Of a stretch of 64,000 nt of DNA, positions 1 through 15,100 are shown in pieces (the stretch's first letter is position 1; each line of letters opens with the position of its first letter). Source of the DNA: Nymphalis io (taxonomy: Eukaryota; Arthropoda; Insecta; Lepidoptera; Nymphalidae). Both the position numbers and the translations under genes were made by a program. The notes beneath the pieces are model-generated. The model ran no database searches and had not been told where the DNA came from. It worked only from the letters and a program-made list of their open reading frames with translations. The stretch spans positions 8,122,001 to 8,186,000 of the forward strand of contig NC_065890.1 in the NCBI RefSeq assembly GCF_905147045.1, read 5' to 3'.

Positions 1-92
1 ACCGCTGAACAGTCGACGCCGAGGGCGAGCGCTCGGCCGCCGCGACGCCGCCCTTGCCATGCGCCGGCCCTGAGCCGCCAGCGCGACTCATC

Positions 93-135
93 ATGCCGCG
101 CGTGAAGCCCGCCTGCGTCCGACGCGTCTCCATCG
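93..135 (+). CDS. sal: spalt coding exon 1 (start codon)
   Basis: The ATG at 93 is followed by 14 codons (MPRVKPACVRRVSI) and one base of a glycine codon, then a GTACTT donor at 136. The phase-1 end joins exactly to the acceptor at 10126. A short basic N-terminus on its own exon is also seen in vertebrate SALL proteins, where the first residues recruit NuRD; here the match is loose (M.R.K), so that function is only a guess. A tiny upstream reading frame (59-73) precedes it in the GC-rich leader. Confidence 0.75.
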
Positions 136-3100
136 GTACTTACTATTCCTCTACGACAAACTTCCACAGCACATCACACTCGGCGACGTTGACATTGTAG
201 AGTGTGGAATTAGATGGAGTCGGGCCCGCCGACGTGATACTAGAAATGTTTTAGTTTAACCGACGCGGAAATGATTCGGATAACCCAAATAAAATTCGGC
301 ATTAATAAAAAAGTGAGCACTAAAATTCGCTCTCGACGCGGTGAGTAAACAGTGCAGTGATACACAACACAACCCTGAGCTTTATGTGGAAATGTGGCGG
401 TAGGTAGGTGTAGTGTGCTTACGCGTAGGGACGGCTCATCTGTGATCTAGATTTGCACAAACGACTCTATATTTGAAAAAAAATGTGATTATTTCCAATT
501 ATATCTTCTGAAAGCATCATAATATCGACAAAACAAGGATATATCAATTGGAAACAAAACAGTACCTATAATCGTATTTAATTTATTACAAGTTCCATAT
601 TCTACTTTGTAGTTTAGTGACATTAAATTAACTTGATAATAATTGTGCTTACCATGTGATATGCTTGCATTACAATAAACTTACGAAAAATAATATTTCG
701 ACTTAAGCTAAAAGTTACTAAAAATGGTATACATACCATTTTTAGTATTGAATTTGATATTTGTGCGATATTTGTTGTCTTAGTACTTATATCGAAAAAT
801 CATTTTAATTTTTAACTTATTGTTCGTAAACAAAAAACCTATTTGGGTAATTGTAGACGGATTCTTTATTCGATATTTCCATGTTTAATTGTTAATAATC
901 ACAAAAGTGCACTTAACATTGGAATTCCTATCAATTAATTATGCATGGACTTGATATATTCTTGTAACCTTCATATATTGAGGATGATAAAGATACTTCG
1001 AGGTCTTTCCCTTCGAAAAACACATAGTACAATATATTTATATTCTCATGAAATAACTTATAACATAACTAAAATGTAGCTTTTATTTTGTTTTGTTCTC
1101 ACTTTCAAAATAAAATTGTAAATTTTAAACATCGCATTACAAAAGTTTTGTATTTACTTAACATTGATTAAAATATCGAAGAAAAAATCGACTATGCATG
1201 TAAACAAACAGTCTATTTTAAGCGTTTCGATTATATATATAAAGCTCAGTTTAACATAAGCGACGGTTAAGTAACATATTATTTTAAAAGCTTTTAAGTG
1301 GCTCTATATTAGTAGAATGACAGGCCGTCAAACTTTATTCATCTAACGGCTTCACTGTTTTATGACCGTTCTATAAATTATTAAGTAATGTTTTATCTAC
1401 TAACGATTAAAACGAGCTGCCTAATCATATTCTCTATGAAATATACTTAAGCAATCAGACTTTGTTTGTTCAAATGTAATGTTGGAACTCGTTCGGGGGC
1501 CGGTTCTATTTCGTATTAAAATGAAATATGGAAGCCTTTGATTATTTGCGTTCATTTGCCTTGAATGATGAATAATAATTTGCATTCATATATATGCTTT
1601 AATAATATATATATCAATATTTAAAAGAGAGTAGATTAATTACTTTCCATTTAAAAATTTAAGCCACATATATTTAGTTTAATTAGATAAGTTAATTTAT
1701 TTAGCTACTTATTTGATTCGTTATACAATAGATATTTACATTATTTATTACGGGTTAAAGAAATAAATTGGTAGTCGAGTTCAAAGTAAAAAAACTGTCA
1801 TATAAAATGTAATAGATACGTTTTACTATTGAGTCTATAAAATGCTTTCAGCGAATTTTTTTGAATGTCCGAATGGGCATATTGAAAAATTTTGGTACCG
1901 ATTTAAAATTAAATATCGCATGGTATTGAATATTTATGGGCGGCGTGCTCGTCCGGGATTAACGCAATGGCAGTTTTTGTGTATTTCTGCGTAAACGCGC
2001 GTCGACGCGGGCGGAGCGAGCTGAAGCCTTTGATACGGCCGCACTCCGCTCGCCAAACAAAGCTCAAAGCCAAATTGCGACAAATAGACACCTCTAATCC
2101 TCCATCTTACAAACTAAGCATTAACCGCACCGGTATCTCGCAACAAATGAGACATTTAAGCCCTTACCGCAAGATAATCCCGGATTATTATGAATGTTTT
2201 GTTGTCAACGTTCACTTTCTGTTTGCATTCGATGTAAACATTCGAATCGCTACATCGAAAAGGGCATTTAACAATCGTAAAATTTGAAATTTTACTTTTA
2301 AATGCGACATAGAAATGTTTTTAGGTAGGTATATTTAATAACATAAAGATAACGTAACGCTATGTCTCTAAACTCGATGGTGAAAGTTGGGAAATCAACG
2401 TAGTTAACTTATTTATGTCGACATATTTAAACTTAATAATGTTAGGCTTGCATTTAATTATATTTCCAAATACTTTTGAATGAACATTCAAATAACGTAA
2501 AATCAACTCAAACTACTATAGTTTGTTGCAATACTTAAGTCCGTGGTATTCTTCAATTATCGACCTTAATAAATAAAGTTTTACTATACATTACAAAAGT
2601 AATTATAAATTTTAATTTAGTATTTTTTTACTTTAATTTATTTTGCCGATATTATTAAAATAATAAAAGGTAACTGGATTGTTTCACTAATAATACGGTA
2701 TTTGCTTCTAACATACCTATTTGTACAAACTATTGACATTATATAGATACAACTAATTTGCACGACATTATTTTTTAATATCTTTTACTCATCTTAACCT
2801 ACTGATCTCGATATAAATAATCAAAATACAACTCTTATAAACGAAAATACGTTTTATCAATGCTTTATATACTCTCCAGTTCATATAGCAAAATGTTCGC
2901 TGTTTAGATATTACCGAAAACTAAGAAAAAAATGATATTGCAACCCTCTAAAAACTATCGAACATTTAAAATGGTAGTTATATGATACTACAACGAATAA
3001 TAAAAGAAAATTCAAGAATCTATACAAATAATTTGAAGAATAAAAATGACGCTGTTGGTATTAAAAAAATCGGTTTTAAAATAAATAGAAAAGGTAATAC

Positions 3101-6100
3101 TGATAAGTATTTTTACCTATCCACAGTTTATGAATTGTAACAATGGATGATTAGTGATGCCCCAATACCAAAGGTTAAATAGATTTCAGTCACATTGAAT
3201 ATAATATACTTACTTGATAATAGGTAACATGAATTTTTAATAAACAAGCCATTATAAATACGAGACACTCAAATATTATACATGTTATTATACTTCATAA
3301 TAAATATTGAAAGATGTTTCATTACAATGAAATGACAAATGTTTCTATATTTTATCTTTTAAATTTATTTACATTATTACAAGTGTAAAAGGATTAAAAT
3401 ATTTCCTTAATTCTTATTTAGAAGTTATAACGATAATTATGACTTAGGTAAAAACTACTTTGATTCGTTATTTCAAATATAATATAGGTATATTTTCAAT
3501 CAGTTTCAATGATTAATATTAATAATTTGAAAAATCAATTTAATTTATAAATATTAAATACGTAGAATATTTTGTTTGCAAATGTTTAATTGAAAACGGC
3601 CGCCATACAAACATTCCACAAGAAGAAAAAACTTATTATTGTTAAACGTGAATGAATTTCTTGTAACTACGTCAATTTCATTCGTAAACAAGTATTATAT
3701 ATTCATTTAATAATAAAATAACAGGGTCTGAAAATAAAATAATTCTAAAAGGTATTGTAAATTAAAATATTATCTGTGAGCAATTATCATGAAGAAACAC
3801 ATAGGGTGGATTTTGATGAAACTTAGCAACGCGATAGTTATTATTCATGATTCTTAAGTAAAAAGGTTATCTCGGGATATTTTGGGTATGTAATAATCGA
3901 TACTTAGGTCATTAAGACAATCGCCAATAAATGATTTATTTCAATATAGGTACGTATAGATGATTATACACTATACATTGCATCTTGATACTTATAATTT
4001 TAATTTAATCAAGTTGACTTATATATTCGTTCTTATATTGACCGTTGACTTATATATTTTTGTATATTCATTTTTTCTTTTGAATAATGGTTGCGATGGC
4101 TAGTTATATAAAATTTTGTAGTTCAATATTTATTTTTCAATAATTGTACATATTTCTTGGAACCTTAACGATATCAAGTAAGACTGAAGGAACTAAAAGA
4201 CTTCTTCTTCGTCGTGACACTCTTGTCAGAGCGGTCGTGGTCGCCATGAAGACTTACATTACAAGAATTATCAAATAATATTCTGATGAAATTTATTGTC
4301 GATATTTATACATTTTTAATAACTCTATAATATTCGACAAATGAACAAAAAATATCTTACAGCAGTATTGTTGTGTTCCGGTTCAGTGTAATTACAGGCA
4401 TAAGGGACATAACATCTTAGTTCCCAAGGTTAGTGGCGCATTGGTGATGTAAGCGATGGTTAACATTTCTTACAATGCCAATGTCTATGGGCGTTGGTGA
4501 CCACTTACCAGCAGGTGGCCCATATGCTCGTCCGCCTTTCTATTCTATACAAAAAAAAAACTTTATGAATTAACAAATAACGAACAATTCGTTATTCAGC
4601 AATTCATTAAATATAATAATTTATTTAAATATACCTAAGAAAATACTGAAATAAATTGTTGTATTAGATTTACCACAATGAAATTCAATTTATACTATAT
4701 ATATATCTTATTTATCAATATATATCTTCAAAAGCTTGTTATAGCAAAATATGCAATAATATTTTTATTAAAAGCTTATTTTGCGGTCATTTACACGTGT
4801 TAAATCGTTCCGCCTGTGTTTATATAACCGAACCACTCTGTGGCTTTCAGTATTAAGTTATCAAAGGATCTTTAACGTTGAATTTTATTGAACTAACGAA
4901 ACGATAAAGAAAATAATTTTTTTTCATATTATTATTCGATTTTATGTGAATAATATACTTAAATTTGTTTCGTTATGTATATTATAGTATAGTAACATTC
5001 CCTAATGTCTACCTACTTGACAAAAGCCTTCTCTGTTAAGAAATAGTAAGTACTGGTGGTAGGGCTTTGTGCAAGCTCGTCTGGGTAGGTACCACCCACT
5101 CATCAGATATTCTACCGCAAAACAGCAATACTTGATATTGTTGTGTTCCGGTTTGAAGGGTGAGTGAGCCAGTGTAATTACAGGCACAAGGGACATAAAA
5201 TCTTAGTTCCCAAGGTTGGTGGCGCATTGGATATGTAAGCGATGGTTGACATTTCTTACAATGCCAATGTCTAAGAGCGTTGGTGACCACTTACCATCAG
5301 GTGGCCCATATGCTCGTCCGCCTTCCTATTCTATAAAAAAAAAAAAAAAGATTTTAAGATTGAAGTACACTTTCTTGTTAAAAATGTTCTCATTTATACT
5401 AGCAGTGGTCAATTGGTTGAAATTCGACCGTAATAAATTGCTAACAAAATGAAACTTGACATCATAGTAATATAAGTTACATTGTGTTCAATTCCAATGG
5501 ACTATATTTCATTTCTGATAAAGTACAAAATTCGACAACAGTTTGGAGACTATCTGCTGCAAAGCCGATATGTCTCCGGTCATTTTTTCAATGCAACAAT
5601 TTAAGAGTTAGTTAAACAATACGAATGTTAGGAAAAAAAAGGGTTATCTGAAACAAACCTTGTCTAATGAGTCTCAATAAAAAAAATAGTAAATGTCAAA
5701 AAAACACTTTATTGGTTTTTAAGTTTCACGTGTGTATTTTCATTGGCGGTATGAACGTAAACTATGAATGATTTATTTTATTTAACATATTTTATAACAA
5801 ATATATACAAATAATATAAATACACAAATTTAGCTTTCTGCAAACTTTCTACGTATAAACATAACCGTACCGTAACAGCCTGTGAATGTCCCACTGCTGG
5901 GCTAAAGGCCTCCTCTCCTCTTTTTGAGGAGAAGGTTTGGAGCTTATTCCACCACGCTGCTCCAATGCGGGTTGGTAGAATTCACATGTGGCAGAACTTC
6001 AGTGAAATTAGACACATGCAGGTTTCCTCACGATGTTTTCCTTCACCGTAAAGCACGAGATGAATTATAATCACAAATTAAGCACATGAAAATTCAGTGG

Positions 6101-9100
6101 TGCTTGCCCGGGTTTGAACCCACGATCATCGGTTAAGATTCACGCGTTCTTACCACAGGGCCATCTCGGCTCGTATAAACATAAACTGTGCCAAAACTCC
6201 CAATCCTCCGTGCGCGCAACTTTTTTAAAAAGGGTTACGAAGCTTTTTTCACGAATATAGTACCTTTAGAATAAGAAAAACTGTCTAAGCAGAACTCAAG
6301 CCGACACAATTTGGTGGTTTGGTTGGATATATATAGTACCTGCAAGCTGTATCATTAGAATCGATATTAATACACAATCGCCATTACTTTTTTTTTAATG
6401 ATCTACGCTAGTTGAGCGTAAAATATTCTGCCAATGTCATCTATAAAATAGATGAAACATGAAATTTTTAAGCGATCGGTCTTACGAGTACAATTTACAG
6501 TACAAAAAGAGAACTACATTACAAAAAGTTATTTAGCTAGTGATCAGTTAACTAATGCTTCGTGTTTCATATGTCAAATCAATATTGACAGAAGAGCGAA
6601 ATCAGTGTTTAACTAAACCTTCGCTTAGCAACTTTACAGTAAGGCCGATATTCAATAGATTAATATTTTTTATATATTACTGAAAACAAATGAATTGATA
6701 AAATTTGAACCAATAATAACTCATCAAATGAAATGTCTAATTAAAATACTTAGTACGAGAAATAATTTGAAATAGTTAACCTTATGTATTCAATGATAAA
6801 AAATTGTGCCTGATAAATTTACTTTTGATTTACATAAGACGACTACTTTTTTGCATAAACCCAGCATCTTAAAAGGTGTTTCTAGATTAGTTAAGTTATC
6901 CAAGTCCAGTCGTCTAAATGGTCATTGGTGTCGTAACCAATATTGATTTCATACAGTGTTATAATCATTAAATAAATTTATTTATATACCTACATACAAA
7001 CTAATGTAAGTTATTCAATATTGGTCTTTGAAGAACCAAAAATGGACATGCATAGAGAACCCATCTAATTAGTAGCCTATTTTTAAATTGTAAGGACAAT
7101 AATAAGAAAGGTTTATTTTATTTAGGTATATTTTTATGTTCCCACATAATATCAGTAGATATCAGTAGTTCACTAGTAATATCTGTAGATTTGGTAGATT
7201 TTCGATTAACGTCGAAGATATATCAATTAGTGCTCATGTGTACTATACATATTTAAAATATTTAAAAAAACACAATTCAGAATCCCTGCACTTGTTATAT
7301 AAAATGAAGCTTAAACTCTACAATTTGAGTTGTAACTTATCTCTCTCTATGTCCCAATTATTAGTACGTAAGCTTATATTAGTTAGTATACGATACTTAG
7401 GTGCTTATAAATAAGCCCTATATATAAGCCCTATCACCAATGAATACTGGTGGTAGGGCTTTGTGCAAGCTCGTCTGGGTAGGTGCCACCCACTCATCAG
7501 ATATTCTACCGCAAAACAGCAGTACTTGGTATTGTTGTGTTTTGGTTTGAAGGATGAGTGAGCCAGTATAATTATAAGCACAAGGGACATACTATCTTAG
7601 TTCCCAAGGTTGGTTTCGCATTTGCAATGTAAGCGATGGTTAACATTTCTCACAATGCCAACATCTATGGGTGTTGGTGACCACTTACCATCAGGTAGCC
7701 CATTTGCTCGTCCGCCATACTCGTATATACCTAAGTTGAAAATAAAATCACAAACTACGCCATCGACGTGAGCTTTTTGGAGATGATTTTTGATAATTAA
7801 TTGGACGATTTACGAATACAAATCATTGCGTCTGTGGGTAGGTATATAAATAATAATAATAATAATATCCTGGGACTTTATTCACACACGGCCATCTGAT
7901 CCCAAATTAAGCAGAGCTTGTGCCATGGAAACCAGACAACTGATATACTACATATACTACTTTTCTTTTGTAAATACATACTTATATAGATAATTACACC
8001 CAGACTCAGGACAAACAGACATGTTCATGCACACAAATGTCTGTCCTGGGTGGGAATCGAACCCACAACCTTCGGCGTGAAAAGCAGGTATCTACCAACC
8101 ACGCCAAACGGCTCGTCAATTTCTGTTACTCAACTAGGTAACAAAATAGTTTGCATGTTTTTTCTTCATTTGACTAATTATGCGAACATACTATCGGTGT
8201 AGGTGCAATTTATAATGAGGCTAAATGCTTGACATCACATGGCAATAAGCACCTATGAAAATATCTTCCCATCGACACACTATCGTAAACAATCTCTCAT
8301 TTCCTTTTTATGTATATTTTTTACTCAAATTTAAATATATCTTATATAAACTTAAAAAATAAATATAAAAAAAGAATCAAAGCATGAATTAAGTGGATAC
8401 CCATGCAATAAATAAAATATTTTTCTAATTTTGCATAATAATAAACTGATATAATAATATACATTTCAAAAAGTTCTTATAATATTACATAGACGATAAA
8501 TTATTTGCAGATAAATGAATCTAAATCATACTTATATAAAAGTCTATATTTATTTGTTATCTAAAATATATTCTATTTCAGTTGAAATTTTTAACAATTA
8601 ACGCTGATATTAAGCGCTGATTATATAAACCATAATTCTGTTTTGAATAAAATAAGTTGAAATCTAAAGAATTAACGTGAAGGTGGCCGGAAAACATGAA
8701 ATGTTTTATTAAAAAAATAACTTGTTTTATATATTCATTTTTTTATCGTTATTAAATATTTTCTAATTGTTTCCTAAATATCAAACTAAAAATTTCCCAT
8801 TACACAATTTTATATTTATAAACCAAATAGTATTTATTCATTTTCAATTATTTATTAATATTCATAAACTGATATATTAAAAACCTAACATTTATTTGTT
8901 ACGAAAACCTTAAAATGATGAATAGATATATATCTATTGTTAAACTTTCGTGTAATTAATACTTATTGAATGGAATTTTCTATTGGGAATTAATATATAT
9001 AATTAACATAAATTTGAGTTATAATTATATAATTAAACAGTTTGATTTTTCCATGTGTATTAAAGTATGACGCAGATATTATTATTTAGGTAAAGAATTT

Positions 9101-12100
9101 TTATACTTTGTCATAAGAATCTATTACTATGTACTTTACTTAAAACAGCTCGTTCAACGTTTAACTAATTGTATTCTAATCCTCTATGATTTTAAATTGA
9201 ATATCTTCCTGTTTCCAAATTACAATTTAAAATAAATGTATAGTATTTATAATGCGAAAAATGACAAACTGATTATTATTGTTTTCATTTAATTAAACAA
9301 AAAACACAAACACCGTTGTAGAGTAGAAGTTAATTTTCATAATAAATATGACGTCGTTCAACTCTTAACGCGTAGCGACATCTAGCGATGAGTAGATATA
9401 ACTTTATAAGCGTAGAGAATCGTTTCGTTTTATCTATTTTTGTGGTGTTATTTAAGCACACATGAATACATGACTTTAGTTGCAAATATGTATCATATTC
9501 TTAATAAAATAAAATGAATTAAAAAACTTGTCTACATAATTTGCACTAGGCGAAAAAGTTTATAAAAATAAAGGTAAAACAACTACAATACTTTAATAAT
9601 TATAGTGTTACCTACATATCTAATTTAACGATATTTTTAACACATTTTTTATCTGAAAGTCCTCTTTATTAACAAGAAGATACCATCAAGTTATAACGTA
9701 TTTAGGTAAATAGATAGCATTAGGTATTTTGTATTTCACACTGAACGGATTTCAAATGGAACGCCGTGAACCAAATTAGTTTATTTAGTTTTGTGCGTGT
9801 TTTTTTTTAATTTATGCCGTTTTTAAAAACATAATTTTAATAATGTTTATTTTACCAATAAATGTATGCAGTGAACGACTCGTTAAAGGATATTTGAAAA
9901 ATGTAATGCTTCAAAAAGTACAATTTTTCGTGTCAACATCTGTTGTCACTCATATACCTAATACTTATTATTTTGTACTTCTCTAATCAGTTTTCTGCAC
10001 AACATACATAACTTATATTTTTGTAAAATATAAATTGTTAACTTGACATTAAAAACTTTAAATTTGCAGAATGCACGTTGTTTCGTTTAATATATTTACA
10101 CTAACAGAGGAATATTTTGTTCTAGGTGAAAGTTCGGGATCCTGTTCGGAAGAAGATATAAGCCATGCTCTACACGATGAAGCACGAGGACGACCAGAGG
10201 CGCATATGTGTCCACGATGTCAAGAACAATTTGAAAATCTACATGATTTTTTGTATCATAAAAGAGTTTGTGATGAAAAAGCAATGCAAATGGGTGAAGA
10301 GAGGATGCACTCCGACCCTGAGGATATGGTTGTATCAGGAGATGAAGAAATGGATGGACCTAACAAGCGATTAGAACAAGTAAGAAGGCATCGACAAGAT
10401 GCAGAAAATAATAATAGCCTCGACGATGGAGAGGCAGAAGTACCTGAAGCTGACGTGCCTCCGGTGGGTCTTCCCTTTCCCGTGGCAGGTCATGTAACCT
10501 TAGAAGCTTTACAAAATACAAAAGTTGCCGTGGCGCAATTTGCTGCAACTGCAATGGCTAATAATGCTAACAATGAAGCCGCTTTACATGAACTCGCAGT
10601 GTTACAAAGCACACTGTTTACTCTACAACACCAGCAAGTATTTCAACTGCAGTTGATACGCCAACTTCAAAATCAATTATCATTAACTCGAAGAAAAGAC
10701 GATCAACCTGCAAGTCCGCCACTGTGTGAACCGGAACCAAATGCGCCTTCAACACCGGCTCGATCTCCGTCACCGCCGCGTCCGCCACGGGAGCCCTCTC
10801 CTGTCGAACCTGCTCCTCCAACTAGCCAAAACTTGCCCTCAACTCATACACATCTTACACCTAAATCAGAGCCTATATCTATTCCGAAAATTCCGACCTC
10901 ATCACCACCTATGATGTCGCATCCACCTTATAGTTCTATATCGTCCTCGTTAGCATCTTCGATCATCACTAATAACGATCCTCCACCATCCCTTAATGAA
11001 CCAAATACACTAGAAATGCTTCAAAAGCGAGCACAAGAAGTCCTCGACAATGCGTCACAAGGTCTTCTAGCTAACAATCTTGCCGATGAATTAGCCTTCC
11101 GAAAATCAGGAAAAATGTCACCTTACGATGGCAAAAGTGGGGGCCGCAACGAACCTTTCTTCAAACATCGCTGTCGATACTGTGGAAAAGTTTTCGGCAG
11201 TGACTCTGCGCTTCAAATTCATATTCGTTCTCACACAGGAGAGAGACCTTTTAAGTGCAATGTTTGTGGTTCTCGATTTACGACTAAAGGAAATCTTAAA
11301 GTACATTTCCAAAGGCATACTGCGAAATTTCCGCACGTCAAGATGAACCCTAACCCTGTACCGGAACATTTGGACAAATATCATCCACCACTCTTAGCAC
11401 AATTATCACCGGGACCGATTCCAGGAATGCCTCCTCATCCGCTACAGTTCCCTCCGGGTGCGCCAGCTCCTTTTCCGCCAAACTTGCCATTATACAGGCC
11501 GCCACACCATGATTTACTGCCACCTCGCCCACTTGGTGATAAACCACTTCCACATCATCCACTATTTGGCATGCGAGAAGAACAAGACGTTCCGGCTGAT
11601 CTTAGTAAACCTTCAATTCCGAGCCCGCCTCGACCTTCGTCAGAAATGTTTAAATCTGAACCACAAGACGAAGAAAGTCAACGAGATTCTAGTTTTGAAG
11701 AGACTGATCATATATCGCCTAAGCGAGAACCTGAAGAAAATGATGGAGGGCATGATGCTGAACAAGACCGATACCCCTCAACATCTCCGTATGACGACTG
11801 CAGCATGGACTCAAAATACAGCAACGAAGATCAAATTGGCAGAGAAAGTCCGCACGTCAAGCCTGATCCAGATCAACCGGAGAATTTATCAAGTAAGAAT
11901 TCATCGATATCTGGACCAATTTCAATAGCAACGGGACTACGTACTTTCCCTTCATATCCACTATTTCCGAATTCCCCACCAAGCAGTGTCTCATCTGGAT
12001 GTCTTACACCTTTCCAAAGTAATCCCAACAGCATAATAGACAGTGACATAACTCGTGATCCTATATTTTATAATACACTTTTACCGCGTCCTGGAAGTAA

Positions 12101-15100
12101 TGACAACTCTTGGGAGAGTTTAATTGAAATTACTAAAACTTCAGAAACGTCAAAATTACAGCAATTAGTAGATAATATTGACAACAAAGTTACTGACCCC
12201 AACGAGTGTATTGTATGTCATCGCGTTTTATCTTGTAAAAGTGCTTTACAGATGCACTACCGTACTCATACCGGGGAAAGACCTTTCAGATGTAAATTGT
12301 GCGGTCGTGCCTTTACTACGAAAGGCAATCTGAAAACACATATGGGTGTCCATCGTATAAAACCTCCCTCGCAATTATTACACCAATGTCCTGTATGCCA
12401 TAAGAAATTTGCAGAAATATCGATGTTACATCAACATATTCGCCTTCACACTGGCGAACGATGCACTATACCTTATGATCAAAACCAACTTAGTGAAATG
12501 AGCAATAGTCAGACTTTTAGCAATGTTTCAGAAATTACTGATTTTAATTCTTACCACACCATCCCTCCACCAATATTCCCCACCCCCTCCACTCCCGGCG
12601 ACCGAAGGGCGGACTCCCGCGGAACCGACGATGAGAGCGGCCGGGACGAGTGCGAGCCCGCTTCTCGGGAGTTCGATGACGACCCAGATATAAAAGATCG
12701 TCGAACTTCGCCGCTCTCCGTCTGCGCCTCGGCGTCCGAATGCGAAGTAAAAACCATCACCACAACGGCTTCCCTCCCATCGGCGACAGGTTCGGAGAGC
12801 GGGCGGAGTGCGCGAGCCTCGCCACCGTCGCCATCACCGTCGGTGCTGTCGACGCCGCCACGGCTGCCACAACATTCGCCGCTGCCTTCACCACCTACGC
12901 CCCTTGCTGCGCTCGGTGCTCTCGGTGGATCACCCTTCAGCCCACTAGGACTTGCTTTCCCTCCCGCAGGTATGCGATAGCGGGATCTTATATATACGTC
13001 CGCCCCGGTCGTCCGCTTTTCCCCTCCTTCATATTTTCCTAATACTTTTTAACCTAATAATACCCCCTTATACCGGGCGCTAGATATAAACAATAAATCA
13101 GTTATTCCCTGGAATTTACCTAAACATTGAAAATACTAAATGTATTTATGTTCGGACTTTAATAGTAGCAATGAACAGTCGATTTATTTATATGCAGTGC
13201 GTGGCAACACAACGTGTACCATCTGCTACAAGACGTTCGCCTGCAACTCCGCGTTGGAGATCCACTATCGCAGCCACACCAAAGAACGCCCTTTCAAGTG
13301 TACCGTCTGTGATAGAGGCTTCTCGACAAAGGTTTGAATATTTTCATAAACAATTTATTCATAAATATATGACTATATTTTTATAAAGAGTATGTATTCG
13401 GTCGGTATAATGATAATCGTGTAGCAGTCATGCTCCTTAGTATGAGCTCGGATCGAATGTTTCTGGCTCATTGCCAGTTTATATTTTATTGTTACACAAA
13501 TAGCGACACATCTACGCTTTTACAGCATTTTTTACTAATTTTAAACAATTATTCGATACCTTATAATAAGTATTTTACTTCGAAAAATAGAAAACGAAAT
13601 GAATAAACCTATATATTTAATAGTTAAATAATATATTAAAACTCTCAAGTCAACTTTCGACTCGTTTGGTTTATCGTGACCCTCGCAAGTTTACGAGACA
13701 TCGAAAAGCAAGTTGCTTGTAGAGTGAAGAACTTTATGTTCTGGTTTCATTTCATCTAAGTTTCTGTACATTAATTTTGCAGACTGTAATTACAAGTCCC
13801 TAGTTGTTGAAGTTGACGCTTCTAGTTCGCATTAGTTTTAGCAGTTGTCTTTCCTTGCACCCTCTCAAATTTAGATATAAACGATTAGCTAAAAAAATCA
13901 GTCGTAATACACTAATAAATTTAATGCAAATATGTATATGTAAAAATGTAAACATTTCATTAATAATTATTAAATTTATTTTAAAATACGTACATGTAAT
14001 TAACTAATTGTTTATCTTTTTCATTCTGCTTATTACTTTCCAAGGGTTTATTTTCTTCAATATTCCACTATTTATTTTACAACGTTTAGCACGCTTTTAT
14101 AAACTCGCTTTGGCAATATCTGTGAAGTTGGAATTTTATCATTTTTAACTAGTTTCCTGACGAGTTAGACATTTGTAATAAGTCATTGAGCAAAATAATA
14201 TTTCAATTCGGATTTTATATTTTCATTTCATAAATATAAGTCCTTAGGTAATTTTATTAGCAAACTGCTAAGATATTTCTACATACATAAATATTATTAA
14301 TACTTGATTCTTAGAAAGCAGATATAAGCAAAGATAAACTTTTTTTGTATGAATGTTTATGTATCTAAGCTGTCTCTGTTCCCCCTGTCTACATATTCCT
14401 CGCATTAACCTTAAATGGTGGATAAGTCCTTTAAACGACTTTCTTAAATGTCTATTTAAGTCTTAAGTAACAAACTACTCGATGCTCACATCGCACGGCT
14501 TTCGCTGATTTACTGCCAATGCAGGCACATTTGACGCTAGGAGAAATACAACTTACGAGTATTTGCTACAAAGCATTGTTTTTAAAATTGTATATTATAT
14601 TGTTTAGGCAATATATGTTTATTCATAACAAGATAAAATCAAATAACATTTCTTCACACTGACTTATTCGAAAGTATAACGTAATAAGTAGATATCATTA
14701 TTTAAAATAAAATATTTTCAAATTCGACTTCTTTATATTTATACTAGTTGCTCCATGCGGTTTCACCTTGTGGTCCGTAGTGTAACGTAATATCTCTCTC
14801 TTAATAAAAAGGCAATCTAACCCAAAAATTTCGTCCTTATATATTAGTATAGAGATATACGAGTATATCACTAACTTATATCCGCGTTCGTTTTTTCGGG
14901 ATAAAAGTATATAACACTTTACGGTCCATAAGCTTTCTATACAAGAAATTACGTCAAACGGTTGACCCGTTGCTTTGAGAAAGAAGAAAAGCCAATTTGA
15001 CAATTGTAATATAAAGACTTACGGATAGTAAAAAAGAATATAAACTAATTACTTTAACGTAGTCCAATAAGATTCAAGTATCCGACAATATGTATATCCG

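Larger units (their letters stand above)
136..10125 (+). other. spalt intron 1 (about 10 kb)
   Basis: Very AT-rich non-coding DNA between the ATG exon and the main exon. It holds three partial copies of one LINE-like repeat (4360-4560, 5051-5349, 7446-7717), two tRNA-derived SINEs (5865-6171, 7850-8115), a palindrome (716-747) and a GC-richer patch (about 1910-2110). I see no further spalt exon. The remaining stretches show no recognisable gene. Confidence 0.8.

Noticed and set aside
5002..5452. Three overlapping reading frames
   Set aside because: They lie in the repeat copy at 5051-5349 and recur with breaks in the other copies; no known protein.
10071..10125. ATG-started upstream extension of the main spalt exon
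   Set aside because: The phase-1 acceptor at 10126 joins exactly to the ATG exon at 93, and the extension has no spalt similarity. A transcript starting in the intron could still use it.
11118..11928. Long frames on other frames or strands of spalt exon 2
   Set aside because: Shadows of the conserved zinc-finger frame.
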